Positions 7,963 to 16,240 of a stretch of DNA of 38,728 nt are shown piece after piece. The stretch comes from Chloroflexota bacterium (GTDB lineage: Bacteria; Chloroflexota; Chloroflexia; Chloroheliales; Chloroheliaceae). The stretch lies in contig CADDZM010000010.1 of the NCBI GenBank assembly GCA_902812345.1, positions 1 through 38,728 on the forward strand, in the 5' to 3' direction. The notes under the pieces were generated by a model. The model was not told the DNA's origin and ran no database searches. It worked only from the letters and a program-made list of their open reading frames with translations. Made by a program: the position numbers and the translations under genes. Positions within the stretch are counted from its first letter, which is position 1, and each line of letters begins with the position of its first letter.

Positions 7963-8080
7963 TGGCACTTTTTAAAACTGCCGGGAAACTGTTCTAACTG
8001 CCGCTAAAAGCATCTTTACTGGAATATCCTAAACCTTGTAAATTTGTAACTATTCCATCCAATAACCACAAACTAAAGGC

Positions 8081-8302
8081 CGGGCCGGCGGTGCCGAAAT
8101 GCTGGATAAGCTTGCGATAAACCTCAATAACGACGCGTTCGGCTACCAGGTCTTCCGTGATAAGCTGGTCCCAGGGCACCTATGCACCCTGGCTGGCGTA
8201 CTCGGTCGAGGACCGCTGCGCCACCATAGCCGGGTTAAAGCCGGGATCGCCACCAGGCCGGTTAATTCGTTCCCCAACTATCATCATGGGACAGTATAGC
8301 TT
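8081..8302 (-). pseudogene. Remnant of a ferritin-like (bacterioferritin/Dps-type) protein
   Basis: Read on the minus strand from 8302, the sequence gives GERINRPGGDPGFNPAM, then AQRSSTEYASQGA, then an in-frame TAG at about 8195-8197, then WDQLITEDLVAERVVIEVYR. This is the middle of a ferritin-like domain: the Glu-rich DLVAER helix and the pattern of a grown helix-bundle protein are characteristic. The first two helices are missing, the match ends after KLIQHFG, and what follows (to 7994) is unrelated. There is no ribosome binding site before 8302. It is therefore truncated at both ends and interrupted. The adjacent catalase gene suggests a former oxidative-stress and iron-storage locus. Assignment rests on motif resemblance read by eye. 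Confidence 0.7.
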
Positions 8303-8380
8303 ATGTCAAAATGAAGTTGGTTTTAAGTAATTTTTTAAGTTTAACCTTTTCTTTAGCTTTCATTCTCAGGCGGTTAACCA

Positions 8381-8402
8381 TTCTGGCACCTTTTTGCCAG
8401 AA
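8381..8402. other. Perfect hairpin just upstream of the catalase promoter
   Basis: TTCTGGCA (8381-8388) and TGCCAGAA (8395-8402) form an 8-bp inverted repeat with a 6-nt loop, ending 5 nt before the -35 box of katA. It could be a terminator for transcription from the left, or an activator site. No T-tract follows. Confidence 0.45.
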
Positions 8403-8407
8403 ATCTA

Positions 8408-8464
8408 TTGACAAATCCCCTTTCCTTAGCTATACTCGTTTCTAGTTAATAACAATTATTATTT
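8408..8464 (+). promoter_or_regulatory. Catalase promoter with PerR-like box
   Basis: TTGACA (8408-8413), a 17-nt spacer and TATACT (8431-8436) make a near-consensus vegetative promoter. At 8450-8464, covering the region just after the expected start of transcription, TAACAATTATTATTT matches about 11 of 14 defined positions of the PerR box (TTATAATNATTATAA). PerR is the peroxide-sensing Fur-family repressor that commonly controls catalase. The promoter is seen; the regulator assignment is an inference and no perR gene lies in the window. Confidence 0.6.
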
Positions 8465-8540
8465 ACTATATATTTCAGAAAAGATTTTTACATCAACTTT
8501 TAGGGTTGTATACCAACAATTTGAGAAAGGGAGGGCTATA

Positions 8541-10082
8541 ATGCCTACAAACGGAGAGCCGGAACAGGCTTCTAACAACGGCCAGCCGAACACCGGAGGA
8601 CCGGTTTTAACCAATCGCCAGGGTCATCCCATTTACGACAACCAGAACAACCGCACCATCGGAGACCGCGGGCCAACCGTCCTTGAAAACTACAACTTCC
8701 TTGAGAAAATTTCCCATTTCGACCGTGAACGTATCGCCGAAAGAGTAGTTCACGCCAGGGGCGCGGGAGCGCATGGTTTTTTTGAAGCTTACGGCACAAT
8801 CGGCAGCGAACCGGCCAGCAACTACACCAGGGCTAAACTTTTCCAGGGAAAAGGCAAGCGGACCCCTCTGTTTGTCCGCTTTTCTACCGTTATTCATGGG
8901 GGCCATTCGCCGGAAACTCTGCGCGACCCGCGAGGGTTCGCCATTAAATTCTACACCGAAGACGGCAACTGGGATCTTGTTGGAAACAACCTGGAAATTT
9001 TCTTTATCCGCGATGCCATGAAATTCCCGGACCTGGTTCACGCCTTCAAACCAGACCCGGTCACGAACCGCCAGGATCCCAACCGCATTTTCGACTTCGT
9101 AAGCTTGCAGCCCTCGGCTATCCACCTGGTTACCTGGCTGTTTAGCCCGTGGGGTATCCCGGCCAACTACCGGCACATGGAAGGCGCCGGGGTTAACACC
9201 TACAAAATGGTTAACTCCGAAGGCAAGGCGGTCCTGGTAAAATACCACTTTGTACCGAAGCAGGGCGTTAAAAATTTGACCCAGGAAGAAGCTGAAACAA
9301 TCCAGGCCAAAAACTTCAACCACGCCACCCAGGACCTTTACGCCGCTATTGAGGCGGGTGACTTCCCCGAATGGGAAATGAATGTGCAGATTATGGAGGA
9401 CGGCGAGCATCCCGAACTTGATTTCGACCCGCTGGACGCTACTAAAATCTGGCCGGAAGACCAATTCCCAATGATGCCGGTGGGCCGGATGGTCCTCGAC
9501 CGCAACCCGGTCAACTACTTTGCCGAGGTTGAGCAAGCTGCTTTCGGGACCGGCGTCCTGGTTGATGGCCTCGATTTCTCGGACGACAAGTTGTTGCAGG
9601 GCCGGACCTTCTCTTATTCCGACACCCAGCGCCACCGCGTCGGGGCCAACTACCTGCAACTACCGATTAACCGGGCCAGGACCAGGGTTGCCACCAACCA
9701 GCGCGACGGCCAGATGACGTACCACGTGGACGGCGTTGAGGCGGGCGAGAATCCGCACGTTAACTACGAGCCGAGCAGCCGCCAGGGTCTTTCGGAAGCG
9801 CCTAAAGCGGGCCATGTTGAAAACATCCCTTTTGTCTCGGGCAATATTGTCCGCCAGCAAATCAGCCGCGAGAACAACTATAAGCAGGCCGGGGAACGCT
9901 ACCGGGCCTTTGAGGCCTGGGAACGCGACGAGTTGATTAGCAACCTGGTTTCCGCTCTCAGCCAGTGTAACCCGGACATCCAGGAGCGTATGGTAAATCA
10001 CTTTAGGCAGGCCGACCCCGAATACGGCAAGCGTGTCGCCGACGGACTGGGCATCCAGGTAAAACAGGCCGCAGTGGTCTAA
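8541..10082 (+). CDS. katA: Monofunctional haem catalase
   Basis: Cytoplasmic catalase that breaks hydrogen peroxide into water and oxygen. The 513 residues fit the small-subunit clade 3 group. Distal-side residues are the His in [11 protein letters not shown] (His71) and the Asn in [14 protein letters not shown] (about Asn149). The proximal haem ligand is Tyr359 in the signature [16 protein letters not shown]. The N-terminal 20 residues are a variable Gly/Asn-rich tail. The start ATG at 8541 is preceded by AAGGGAGG. It has its own near-consensus promoter with a PerR-like box, and a hairpin terminator follows, so it is a single-gene unit. A decayed ferritin-like gene lies divergently upstream. 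Confidence 0.97.
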   Translation: MPTNGEPEQASNNGQPNTGGPVLTNRQGHPIYDNQNNRTIGDRGPTVLENYNFLEKISHFDRERIAERVVHARGAGAHGFFEAYGTIGSEPASNYTRAKLFQGKGKRTPLFVRFSTVIHGGHSPETLRDPRGFAIKFYTEDGNWDLVGNNLEIFFIRDAMKFPDLVHAFKPDPVTNRQDPNRIFDFVSLQPSAIHLVTWLFSPWGIPANYRHMEGAGVNTYKMVNSEGKAVLVKYHFVPKQGVKNLTQEEAETIQAKNFNHATQDLYAAIEAGDFPEWEMNVQIMEDGEHPELDFDPLDATKIWPEDQFPMMPVGRMVLDRNPVNYFAEVEQAAFGTGVLVDGLDFSDDKLLQGRTFSYSDTQRHRVGANYLQLPINRARTRVATNQRDGQMTYHVDGVEAGENPHVNYEPSSRQGLSEAPKAGHVENIPFVSGNIVRQQISRENNYKQAGERYRAFEAWERDELISNLVSALSQCNPDIQERMVNHFRQADPEYGKRVADGLGIQVKQAAVV

Positions 10083-10093
10083 TCTTAGAAGCC

Positions 10094-10122
10094 AAAGGGA
10101 GGGCATTTTTAACCCTCCCTTT
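10094..10122 (+). terminator. Hairpin terminator after katA
   Basis: AAAGGGAGGG (10094-10103) pairs with CCCTCCCTTT (10113-10122) around CATTTTTAA. The T-tract is weak (TTTGTGG, later CTCTTTT). It may serve both katA and the converging hydrolase gene. Confidence 0.7.
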
Positions 10123-10170
10123 GTGGTTCCCTCTTTTCAATTCAATTTTGCTTTGTGCAGTTGTTTTTCG

Positions 10171-11034
10171 TTATTTTTCGAGGAAAGCAGTTACCTCGTT
10201 TTTGAACACCTCCGAAAGAATAATTGTATAGTGGTTCGTGTCTGGAACGGCGATAACCTGGCTGCCCGGAATAAGGCTACGCATCCGCTCTGCTTCGGCA
10301 GCGGGTAAAATAAATCCCCGACCTTCGCCCAGGAGGCCGCCAGTCGCACGGGCAAGCAGGGTCGGCGCTTTGACATAGTTCGGCAAAAGCTCGAAGCGGG
10401 TGTGGCCTGTCACAAAGTTTTCTTCCTCGATGGTTGCCCTGGAAACCCCTGACGTGACCGTACCATCAGACCGAACAACGGCGTCATAGCGGAAGTAATT
10501 TTCCCAAAAAACATTCCACTGGTAGAGCGGCGCCTTGCTCATTAATTCCAGGAAAGTTTCAAGGGAAGGATAAACATTATCCAGGCGTTTTATGGAAGGG
10601 GCAATCGCCTGGACAGTATCTTCAGGGATAACGCCGCCCGCGTCCACCAGGACCAGCTTACCAACCCTTTCCGGGTGAATAGCCGCCAGGAACAGGCCGA
10701 TAAGCGCCCCCAGCGAATGTCCCACCAGGTTTAGCCGGTCAATACCAAGCTGGTCGGCAATCGCCAGCAAGTCGTTGGCATGAAAGGGTGTGCCGTAGCC
10801 GTGAGCGGGTTTATCGCTAAAGCCGCGCCCACGTAAGTCCGGCGCTACCACGAACCAGCCGCGCCCGGCCAGTTCCGGCCCGAACTCGGCCCAGCACATG
10901 CTGTTGGCGGAAAGGCCGTGGACGAGGAATACCGTTCGTTCAAGTGTTGAAAATTCGCCCCAGGTATTCGCGTGGATTTTTAGGCCGTTTACCTGGAAAT
11001 CAGGTCCGGCGCTGGCCGGTGTTTCAGTAGTCAT
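10171..11034 (-). CDS. Alpha/beta hydrolase
   Basis: Soluble alpha/beta-hydrolase-fold enzyme of 287 residues, with substrate unknown. Visible parts are the oxyanion stretch VFLVHGLSANS, the DLRGRGFSDKP segment common in the epoxide hydrolase/haloperoxidase/lactonase branch, the nucleophile elbow GHSLGA with catalytic Ser, and the C-terminal His in VPDTNHYTI. I choose the ATG at 11034, which has GGAAGGAA 7-9 nt upstream. The frame is open to 11154, but that part would be coded by the repeat element and reads poorly. It follows cdsA on the same strand but 159 nt away, separated by a repeat element with hairpins, so cotranscription is doubtful. Confidence 0.88.
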   Translation of the reverse strand: MTTETPASAGPDFQVNGLKIHANTWGEFSTLERTVFLVHGLSANSMCWAEFGPELAGRGWFVVAPDLRGRGFSDKPAHGYGTPFHANDLLAIADQLGIDRLNLVGHSLGALIGLFLAAIHPERVGKLVLVDAGGVIPEDTVQAIAPSIKRLDNVYPSLETFLELMSKAPLYQWNVFWENYFRYDAVVRSDGTVTSGVSRATIEEENFVTGHTRFELLPNYVKAPTLLARATGGLLGEGRGFILPAAEAERMRSLIPGSQVIAVPDTNHYTIILSEVFKNEVTAFLEK

Positions 11035-11060
11035 AAGCGAAATTCCTTCCCGGAAATGGT

Positions 11061-11195
11061 TATTTAATTTGTAACTATCCCGCCACCCGGCTTTAATTGG
11101 TCGGATGGATAAGTTGTGGGAGGGAATTATTTTCCGACTGGGTCTGCCTTGCATCAGGAATACAATCCCCCACAGGTGAATAGTTACTTTAATTT
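11061..11195. repeat. Palindromic intergenic repeat element, locus 1 (three partial units)
   Basis: Three pieces of a repeat found again at 27641-27725. An outer unit ATTTGTAACTATCCCG (11066-11082) is inverted relative to GAATAGTTACTTTAATTT (11178-11195). Between them, GTGGGAGGGAATTATTTTCC (11116-11135) is the reverse complement of the hairpin unit at locus 2. TTGCATC, AGGAAT and CCCCACAGGTG (11150-11178) repeat the same unit in the opposite direction. The element sits directly 3' of cdsA and overlaps its stop codon. It looks like a REP- or MITE-type element without a coding region. Confidence 0.7.
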
Positions 11196-12039
11196 AAGCA
11201 TAAAACAAAATAAAAAGGTAGGTGACGAGCGAAACGGCCAGGAAACTGTCAATGCGGTCCAGCAAGCCGCCGTGGCCGGGGATAAGTTTGCCGGAATCTT
11301 TGGTATCGAAGCGGCGTTTTATCCACGACTCGAATAAGTCACCAAGGATAGAGGCAACCGCCAGGACAATGCCAAGCGGGATAGTCCAGTAAAGCGGAAT
11401 ATTCAGGGCCAGCCCGCCTACCAGGGCCACACCGATTGTCGCCGTTATGACGCCGCCTATGGCTCCTTCGACGGTCTTTTTCGGACTGATTTTAGGAGCG
11501 AGTTTGTGTTTGCCAAAGAACCGGCCAAAGAAGTAGCCGCCGGTATCCGCGCCCCAGGTTCCCAGGCAAATCAGCACCACCCACCAGATAGCCGCGTCAC
11601 CGCTAAAGTTGTGCCGGATAATAGCAACGAGGCCCAGCGGCAACCCGACATAGATTGGCCCAAAAAATGAAATCAGCCAGTTCAGGCCGGGCGTTGTTAA
11701 CGCAGCGGCTTCATTCGAGGCGGTCGCGAGGCCATTCGACCGGGGCAGATAAAGAAAGGCGTAAGGTAAATTAATAACCGCCAGGGCCACTATGATAAGC
11801 AGCATCCAGAGCGGGCTTTTGTAATACCCGGCCAGGCTGAAAGCCGCCGCCGCGATAAAGCCGGGAACCTGGAATGAGCGAAAGTGAAAAGGCGAACGCG
11901 CCGCCATTGTGTAAAATTCGTAAGCTCCGACCACTGAAGCCACCGCCGTCGTGATAGCGGTTGTTTCCGGTCCCAGCCACAGCAAGAGGAGCACTACCGG
12001 AATCAGTACTACCGCACTTGCCACCCGCGCGCCCAGCAT
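11194..12039 (-). CDS. cdsA: Phosphatidate cytidylyltransferase
   Basis: Integral membrane enzyme that makes CDP-diacylglycerol from CTP and phosphatidic acid, the branch point of phospholipid synthesis. The 281 residues contain about eight hydrophobic segments. The family signature is near the C-terminus, about residues 235-262: SWIKRRFDTKDSGKLIPGHG, then GLLDRIDS, with the conserved Lys-Arg, Lys-Asp and Asp-Arg pairs. The start ATG at 12039 has AGGAG at 12053-12057 and a G-run upstream. It begins 45 nt after the stop of the second peptide-binding lipoprotein, so it probably sits at the distal end of the opp transcript. The association is not functional in any obvious way; uppS, dxr or frr, its usual neighbours, are absent. 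Confidence 0.93.
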   Translation of the reverse strand: MLGARVASAVVLIPVVLLLLWLGPETTAITTAVASVVGAYEFYTMAARSPFHFRSFQVPGFIAAAAFSLAGYYKSPLWMLLIIVALAVINLPYAFLYLPRSNGLATASNEAAALTTPGLNWLISFFGPIYVGLPLGLVAIIRHNFSGDAAIWWVVLICLGTWGADTGGYFFGRFFGKHKLAPKISPKKTVEGAIGGVITATIGVALVGGLALNIPLYWTIPLGIVLAVASILGDLFESWIKRRFDTKDSGKLIPGHGGLLDRIDSFLAVSLVTYLFILFYA

Positions 12040-12084
12040 GGTTTCCCCCGCTCCTATTTTCCTAAATCAGCTAAATTTCTAACT

Positions 12085-14076
12085 TCAGGCCGCCTCGCGC
12101 TGGTACCAGTTAAAGATAGCCGGGAAAGCGTCCCAGGCTAACTGCCAGCGCGGCAGGTTCACCAGGCCCGCCCCGCTGGGGTCAACGTTCCGGGCCATTA
12201 CGGTACTCGACTGTAGAGTATACAGGAAAAATACGGGCGAGTCATTCGCCAGAATCTGCTGCAATTGCTCGTACAACTGGTGGCGCCGGGTATCCTGGGT
12301 AGGATCGTTAAGGCGCAAAGCCTGGGCGAAAAGGCTGTCAACCGTGCTGTTGGTGTAGCCGCTAAAGTTCAGGCTGCCTTGCGTAACGAATTGAGCCTTG
12401 AAATCATCCGGGTCAAGCGCGCCCGGTATTTTTAGCAAACCTATTTCCAGGTCGTACTTGCCCGCCGCCCGGTTCTTAAGGTAAGTAGCCTGGTCGAGCT
12501 TGTTAAGGTTCACTTTCAGGCCAAGTTGCCGGTACTGCTGCTGAAGATAAACCGCTATCGAAGCGGCTTGCGGCAAATTGTAAGGATAAATCAGTTCCAG
12601 GGCCGGGACAGCTTTCCCGGTTAAACCGGCCAGAAGCCCATCAGCGTCACGCGGGTAATAGCCGCTGTTTTTAAGAGCTTCCTGGGCGTCTTTAAGACTA
12701 AAATTCCCGGCGGTGGTCCGTTTAATAGCGTAAGGATTGTTAACCGGTAGAAAGGTCGTTTGTTCAACCGCCTGGCCTTTCTCTACCGTTGCAATTAAGC
12801 TGCGGATATCCAGAGCCCGGTTAAGAGCCTGACGCACTTCCTGGCTATCAAGGAAAGCATTATCCAGGTTATAGCCGATGTAGCGCTGCCCGGCGTCCAG
12901 GGGCAGCCAGTGATAGGTGTTAAGATTGTTAAAAACCTGCAAATCGCCAATAGTCGCGGCGGGCAGGTCAGTAAGGGTCCATTGTAAGTTACCGGCTTTA
13001 AGCCCGGTTACAAGGTCGGCTTGCGAACCCGCCACGACCAGGCTTATCCGGTCAAAATTGGGTCGTCCCAGAAAAAAGTTAGCCCGCACCTGGTAATTCT
13101 GGGCGGTAGCGTCCGGCAAATAAGGGCCGCTAACCACGCTTGGATGCGTTATTTCGGGATTGCGGTCTGGGTCGGAGAAAGCATCAAGGGCCGGATTGGG
13201 CGAAGTATAAGCCTGCCAGACCTTTTCAGGCAACGGTTCCAGCAGCTTGATAATCTCAAAGGCGTTCGCGTAATCGTTGTCGAGGGTGATTACAAGCGTC
13301 TTTTTGTCCTGGGTGCCGTCAATATTTAGAATATGCTGCAAATCGGCCCGGTGAGGATAGCGCGTTTCTTTAACGGCATTGTTAAAGGCAAAAATATAGT
13401 CGGTCGCGAGAATAGGGTTGCCATCGCTCCAAAAAAGGTCGGTCCGCAACTGAAAAGTAAGTTTGCGGCCTCCATTTTCCACTACCGGCATGGCTTTCGC
13501 AGCCAGCGGCTTCCATTCCAACTTCACCGGGTCGAGAAAAAGCAGCCCGGCGTTCCAGGTAAAGGCTTGCAGGTGGCGCGAAACCGCGCTTAAATCGCTG
13601 GCGTAGGGCAAAAAGCTATGGGCCTTAAAGTCGCTGTCCAGCACGCCAACCATTAAAGTACCGCCGTTATGGTGGATTGGCTGGAACGGTACGGCTGGCA
13701 AAGGCGTTACCGCTGACCCAGGCGTAGAGGGCAAAGGCGTCGGTGTTACAACGGGCGCAGGAGTAGGCGTGGGGCGCGAAGTCGGGGTAGGCGAAACGGT
13801 TGGCACCGGTTGGGCCGTGCTTGAGGCAGTTTGCGCGGCGCTATTAGTAGCCTCCGCGGTTTGGACAGGCGGAGTTTCGGCGGGAGTAAAAGTTGAAGCA
13901 GGCAGAGCGGTCGGGCCGGGTGTGGGCAGAGTGGCGGTCAGGGTGGCCGACACCGGCGGCGGGGTAGGGGTAACCTGGTCCGAACAGGCCGCCAGCAGCG
14001 CCAGGACAAAAGGGAGAAGACAGATTAAAGAACGAATTTGTCTGGACATACTGCTGGACAGCCAATTTTTATGCAA
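12085..14076 (-). CDS. Second peptide ABC transporter substrate-binding lipoprotein
   Basis: Extracytoplasmic solute-binding protein, family 5 (oligopeptide type), anchored by lipid. The signal peptide SLICLLPFVLALLAAC ends in the lipobox LAAC. A Pro/Thr/Ala linker of about 105 residues follows, then the binding domain (from GGTLMVGVL), with TFQLRTDLFWSDGNPILATD and the dipeptide-binding pattern ALNRALDIRSLI. The TTG at 14076 gives 663 residues; an ATG at 14049 would give 654 with a cleaner signal peptide. Neither has a good ribosome binding site. It lies 30 nt after oppC and 45 nt before cdsA. It is a paralogue of the oppA product in the same operon and may give the same permease a second substrate range. 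Key ligand residues could not be judged. Confidence 0.9.
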   Translation of the reverse strand: MHKNWLSSSMSRQIRSLICLLPFVLALLAACSDQVTPTPPPVSATLTATLPTPGPTALPASTFTPAETPPVQTAEATNSAAQTASSTAQPVPTVSPTPTSRPTPTPAPVVTPTPLPSTPGSAVTPLPAVPFQPIHHNGGTLMVGVLDSDFKAHSFLPYASDLSAVSRHLQAFTWNAGLLFLDPVKLEWKPLAAKAMPVVENGGRKLTFQLRTDLFWSDGNPILATDYIFAFNNAVKETRYPHRADLQHILNIDGTQDKKTLVITLDNDYANAFEIIKLLEPLPEKVWQAYTSPNPALDAFSDPDRNPEITHPSVVSGPYLPDATAQNYQVRANFFLGRPNFDRISLVVAGSQADLVTGLKAGNLQWTLTDLPAATIGDLQVFNNLNTYHWLPLDAGQRYIGYNLDNAFLDSQEVRQALNRALDIRSLIATVEKGQAVEQTTFLPVNNPYAIKRTTAGNFSLKDAQEALKNSGYYPRDADGLLAGLTGKAVPALELIYPYNLPQAASIAVYLQQQYRQLGLKVNLNKLDQATYLKNRAAGKYDLEIGLLKIPGALDPDDFKAQFVTQGSLNFSGYTNSTVDSLFAQALRLNDPTQDTRRHQLYEQLQQILANDSPVFFLYTLQSSTVMARNVDPSGAGLVNLPRWQLAWDAFPAIFNWYQREAA

Positions 14077-14106
14077 ATTTTTGCTTATAAAGAAGACCGG
14101 GGCGGT

Positions 14107-15057
14107 TTAGCGTTCGCGGAGCCGCGGGTCGAAAGCGTCGCGCAAGCCGTCGGCAATCAGGTAAACGCATAGAACCGTGATGAAGAAGGCCAGGGCCGGG
14201 GCGTAAACCATCCAGGGCGCGCCGGTTATATAGAGTTGTGAGCCACTGAGCATGTTGCCCCAGCTAGGAATTGGTATGCTGATACCAAAGCCCAGGTAAC
14301 TCAAGCCCGACTCGGTAAGCATCGCGCTCACTACGTCAAACCCGGCGACTACTAGCATGGTTGAAATTATATTGGGTAAAATATGTCTGAATAGGATGCG
14401 GAAGTTGCTGGCTCCCATGACACGGGCGGCATCCACATATTCGCGGTTGCGCAGGCTAAGAACCTGCCCGCGAATCTGGCGCGTTCCGCCCGGCCAGCTA
14501 AGTACGCCAATGATAATCGAAAGGCTTAAAATATCCGGGCTGAAAAAAAGTGAAAGGATAATCAATAGAAAAAGGCTGGGTACGTTGAAAATAATCTGCA
14601 CCAGGGCGTTCACCGCATCATCAATCTTACCGCCAAAGTAACCGGAAACAAGTCCCAGCGTCGTACCTAATAGTACCGAGAAAAGCGCTGCCAGTAAACC
14701 GACACTCAAAGAAACCTGGCCGCCATACAAGACCCGGACCAATAAATCCCGGCCTAACTCATCCGTACCCAGCATATGCCCGCCTACCCCTGGTCCTACC
14801 GGCGGTTGCAGTCCCTGAGTTAGCAGGTTAAAGTCAATATCGTCCCGGTTCTGGTGAATAATATTATCGCTTATCCAACCCGAAGAGTAACAAATAACTG
14901 TAATAATAACAAAGATAACCAGGGCAACTACATTCAGTTTTGAACTGAAGAACTGAACTATTCCGTTTGTAAAAAAACCTTTTGACTGCGACTTGCGGCG
15001 TGGCGTAACCAGTGGGGCACCCGGAGTGGCCGTTATGGGAGTACTTGTTTGACTCAT
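14107..15057 (-). CDS. oppC: Peptide ABC transporter permease, OppC/DppC type
   Basis: Inner-membrane permease of a peptide/nickel ABC importer, 316 residues. A basic N-terminal tail is followed by one membrane helix and an OppC-type N-terminal region. The core is a five-helix BPD domain carrying the EAA-like loop DAARVMGASNFRILFRHILP, which docks the ATPases. The region HMLGTDELGRDLLVRVLYGG is a hallmark of DppC/OppC proteins. The start ATG at 15057 has AGGA a suitable distance upstream. It follows oppB by 51 nt and precedes the second binding protein by 30 nt. The specific peptide substrate is not predictable. Confidence 0.94.
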   Translation of the reverse strand: MSQTSTPITATPGAPLVTPRRKSQSKGFFTNGIVQFFSSKLNVVALVIFVIITVICYSSGWISDNIIHQNRDDIDFNLLTQGLQPPVGPGVGGHMLGTDELGRDLLVRVLYGGQVSLSVGLLAALFSVLLGTTLGLVSGYFGGKIDDAVNALVQIIFNVPSLFLLIILSLFFSPDILSLSIIIGVLSWPGGTRQIRGQVLSLRNREYVDAARVMGASNFRILFRHILPNIISTMLVVAGFDVVSAMLTESGLSYLGFGISIPIPSWGNMLSGSQLYITGAPWMVYAPALAFFITVLCVYLIADGLRDAFDPRLRER

Positions 15058-15108
15058 GCTTGTATCCTATTTCTTGTCTCAAAACTTGTAAAGCTGAGGC
15101 GCACCCGC

Positions 15109-16044
15109 TTAATCATAACGAACACGCGGGTCAACCAGACCGTAGCCAATATCAGCCAGCAAAGTACCGATAACTGTCAGAATAGTACCAATATAGAGAA
15201 TACATAGCAACACCGGCATATCACGGCTAGTAGCGGACTGGTAAAAGAGCCGCCCCATACCGGGCCACTGGAAAATCTGTTCGGTAATGATGGCCCCACT
15301 TACCAGGGCTGGCAGCAAATAGCCGAGCAGGGTTACAACTGGAATAAGAGAATTGCGAAAAACGTGCCAGCGATTGACCTCTTTGGCCGGTAAACCCTTG
15401 GCCTGGGCTGTACGCACGTAATCCTGGCTTAAAACCTCCAGGGTTTCCGCCCGGACAAAGCGGGTAAAACTGATAAGCACGCCGGTGGAAAGTAAGGCCG
15501 CAGGTATAACCAGGTTCACAAACCAGGGTCCAACGCCGCCCACGCCCTCCCCTTGCGGGAACCATTTAATGGTATTTGCCAGGATAATAATAACCATCAG
15601 GGAAATCCACCAGACCGGCATACAACTACCGACAACCGTGATTACTCTGACAACATTGTCGCCAAGCTTCCCCCGGTGCCTGGCCGCATAGATACCAATA
15701 GGAATCCCAAGCATTCCAATTAAATAACTGAATAAACCAAGCTGGGCCGTTGCCGGTATGCGTTCAAGGACCAGTTGCGAGGCTTGGCGGGGATTAGTAT
15801 ACGACCGGCCAAAATCGAAGGTAACAATGCGGCCCATCCAGACCACATACTGTTCATACAATGGTTTATTTAAACCATAACTTTCGCGGATTGCCGCAAT
15901 TTGTTCCCTGGTTAACTTGGGGTTCTGGGCGAGGACTACATCCGGCCCACCGGGCGCTATATTAACCAGCAGAAAGGTGAGGCTCATAACCGCCCATACC
16001 AGAAGCAGGGACTGTAACACCCTACGAATAACAAACCGCCGCAT
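15109..16044 (-). CDS. oppB: Peptide ABC transporter permease, OppB/DppB type
   Basis: Inner-membrane partner of oppC, 311 residues with six predicted helices. The first helix (RRVLQSLLLVWAVMSLTFLL) and the periplasmic loop GGPDVVLAQNPKLTREQIAA are typical of DppB. The EAA-like motif is YVRTAQAKGLPAKEVNRWHV, followed by FRNSLIPVVTLLG. AGAAGGTAGT precedes the ATG at 16044. It lies about 200 nt downstream of oppA, with a very stable hairpin in between, so it is expected to be expressed at a lower level than oppA from the same transcript. Confidence 0.95.
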   Translation of the reverse strand: MRRFVIRRVLQSLLLVWAVMSLTFLLVNIAPGGPDVVLAQNPKLTREQIAAIRESYGLNKPLYEQYVVWMGRIVTFDFGRSYTNPRQASQLVLERIPATAQLGLFSYLIGMLGIPIGIYAARHRGKLGDNVVRVITVVGSCMPVWWISLMVIIILANTIKWFPQGEGVGGVGPWFVNLVIPAALLSTGVLISFTRFVRAETLEVLSQDYVRTAQAKGLPAKEVNRWHVFRNSLIPVVTLLGYLLPALVSGAIITEQIFQWPGMGRLFYQSATSRDMPVLLCILYIGTILTVIGTLLADIGYGLVDPRVRYD

Positions 16045-16118
16045 ACTACCTTCTTTTTACTTTATAGCTTATTTTAAGGTATTTATTGCACTAATTCCGT
16101 AAACTTTAAATTTTTACG

Positions 16119-16153
16119 GTTTCCCCGGCTCTTTATCAGGGAGCCGGGGAAAC
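16119..16153 (-). other. Intercistronic stem-loop between oppA and oppB
   Basis: A perfect 13-bp stem, GTTTCCCCGGCTC (16119-16131) with GAGCCGGGGAAAC (16141-16153), and a 9-nt loop. On the transcribed (minus) strand no T-tract follows, so it is better read as an mRNA processing or stabilising structure, or an attenuator, than as a simple terminator. This is a known way to keep binding-protein mRNA in excess over permease mRNA. Confidence 0.8.
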
Positions 16154-16240
16154 TTTCACGCCTTTTATGCACATCTTAGAATGAAATTATACTTTTAGCC
16201 AGAGTTTAGCTTTTCGTAAAATTCCATCCTATTCGACCGG

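Noticed and set aside
8607-9659. A 350-codon open frame antisense to katA
   Set aside because: It lies wholly opposite the catalase coding region, has no ribosome binding site and no family features; long antisense frames are common opposite genes of this codon use.
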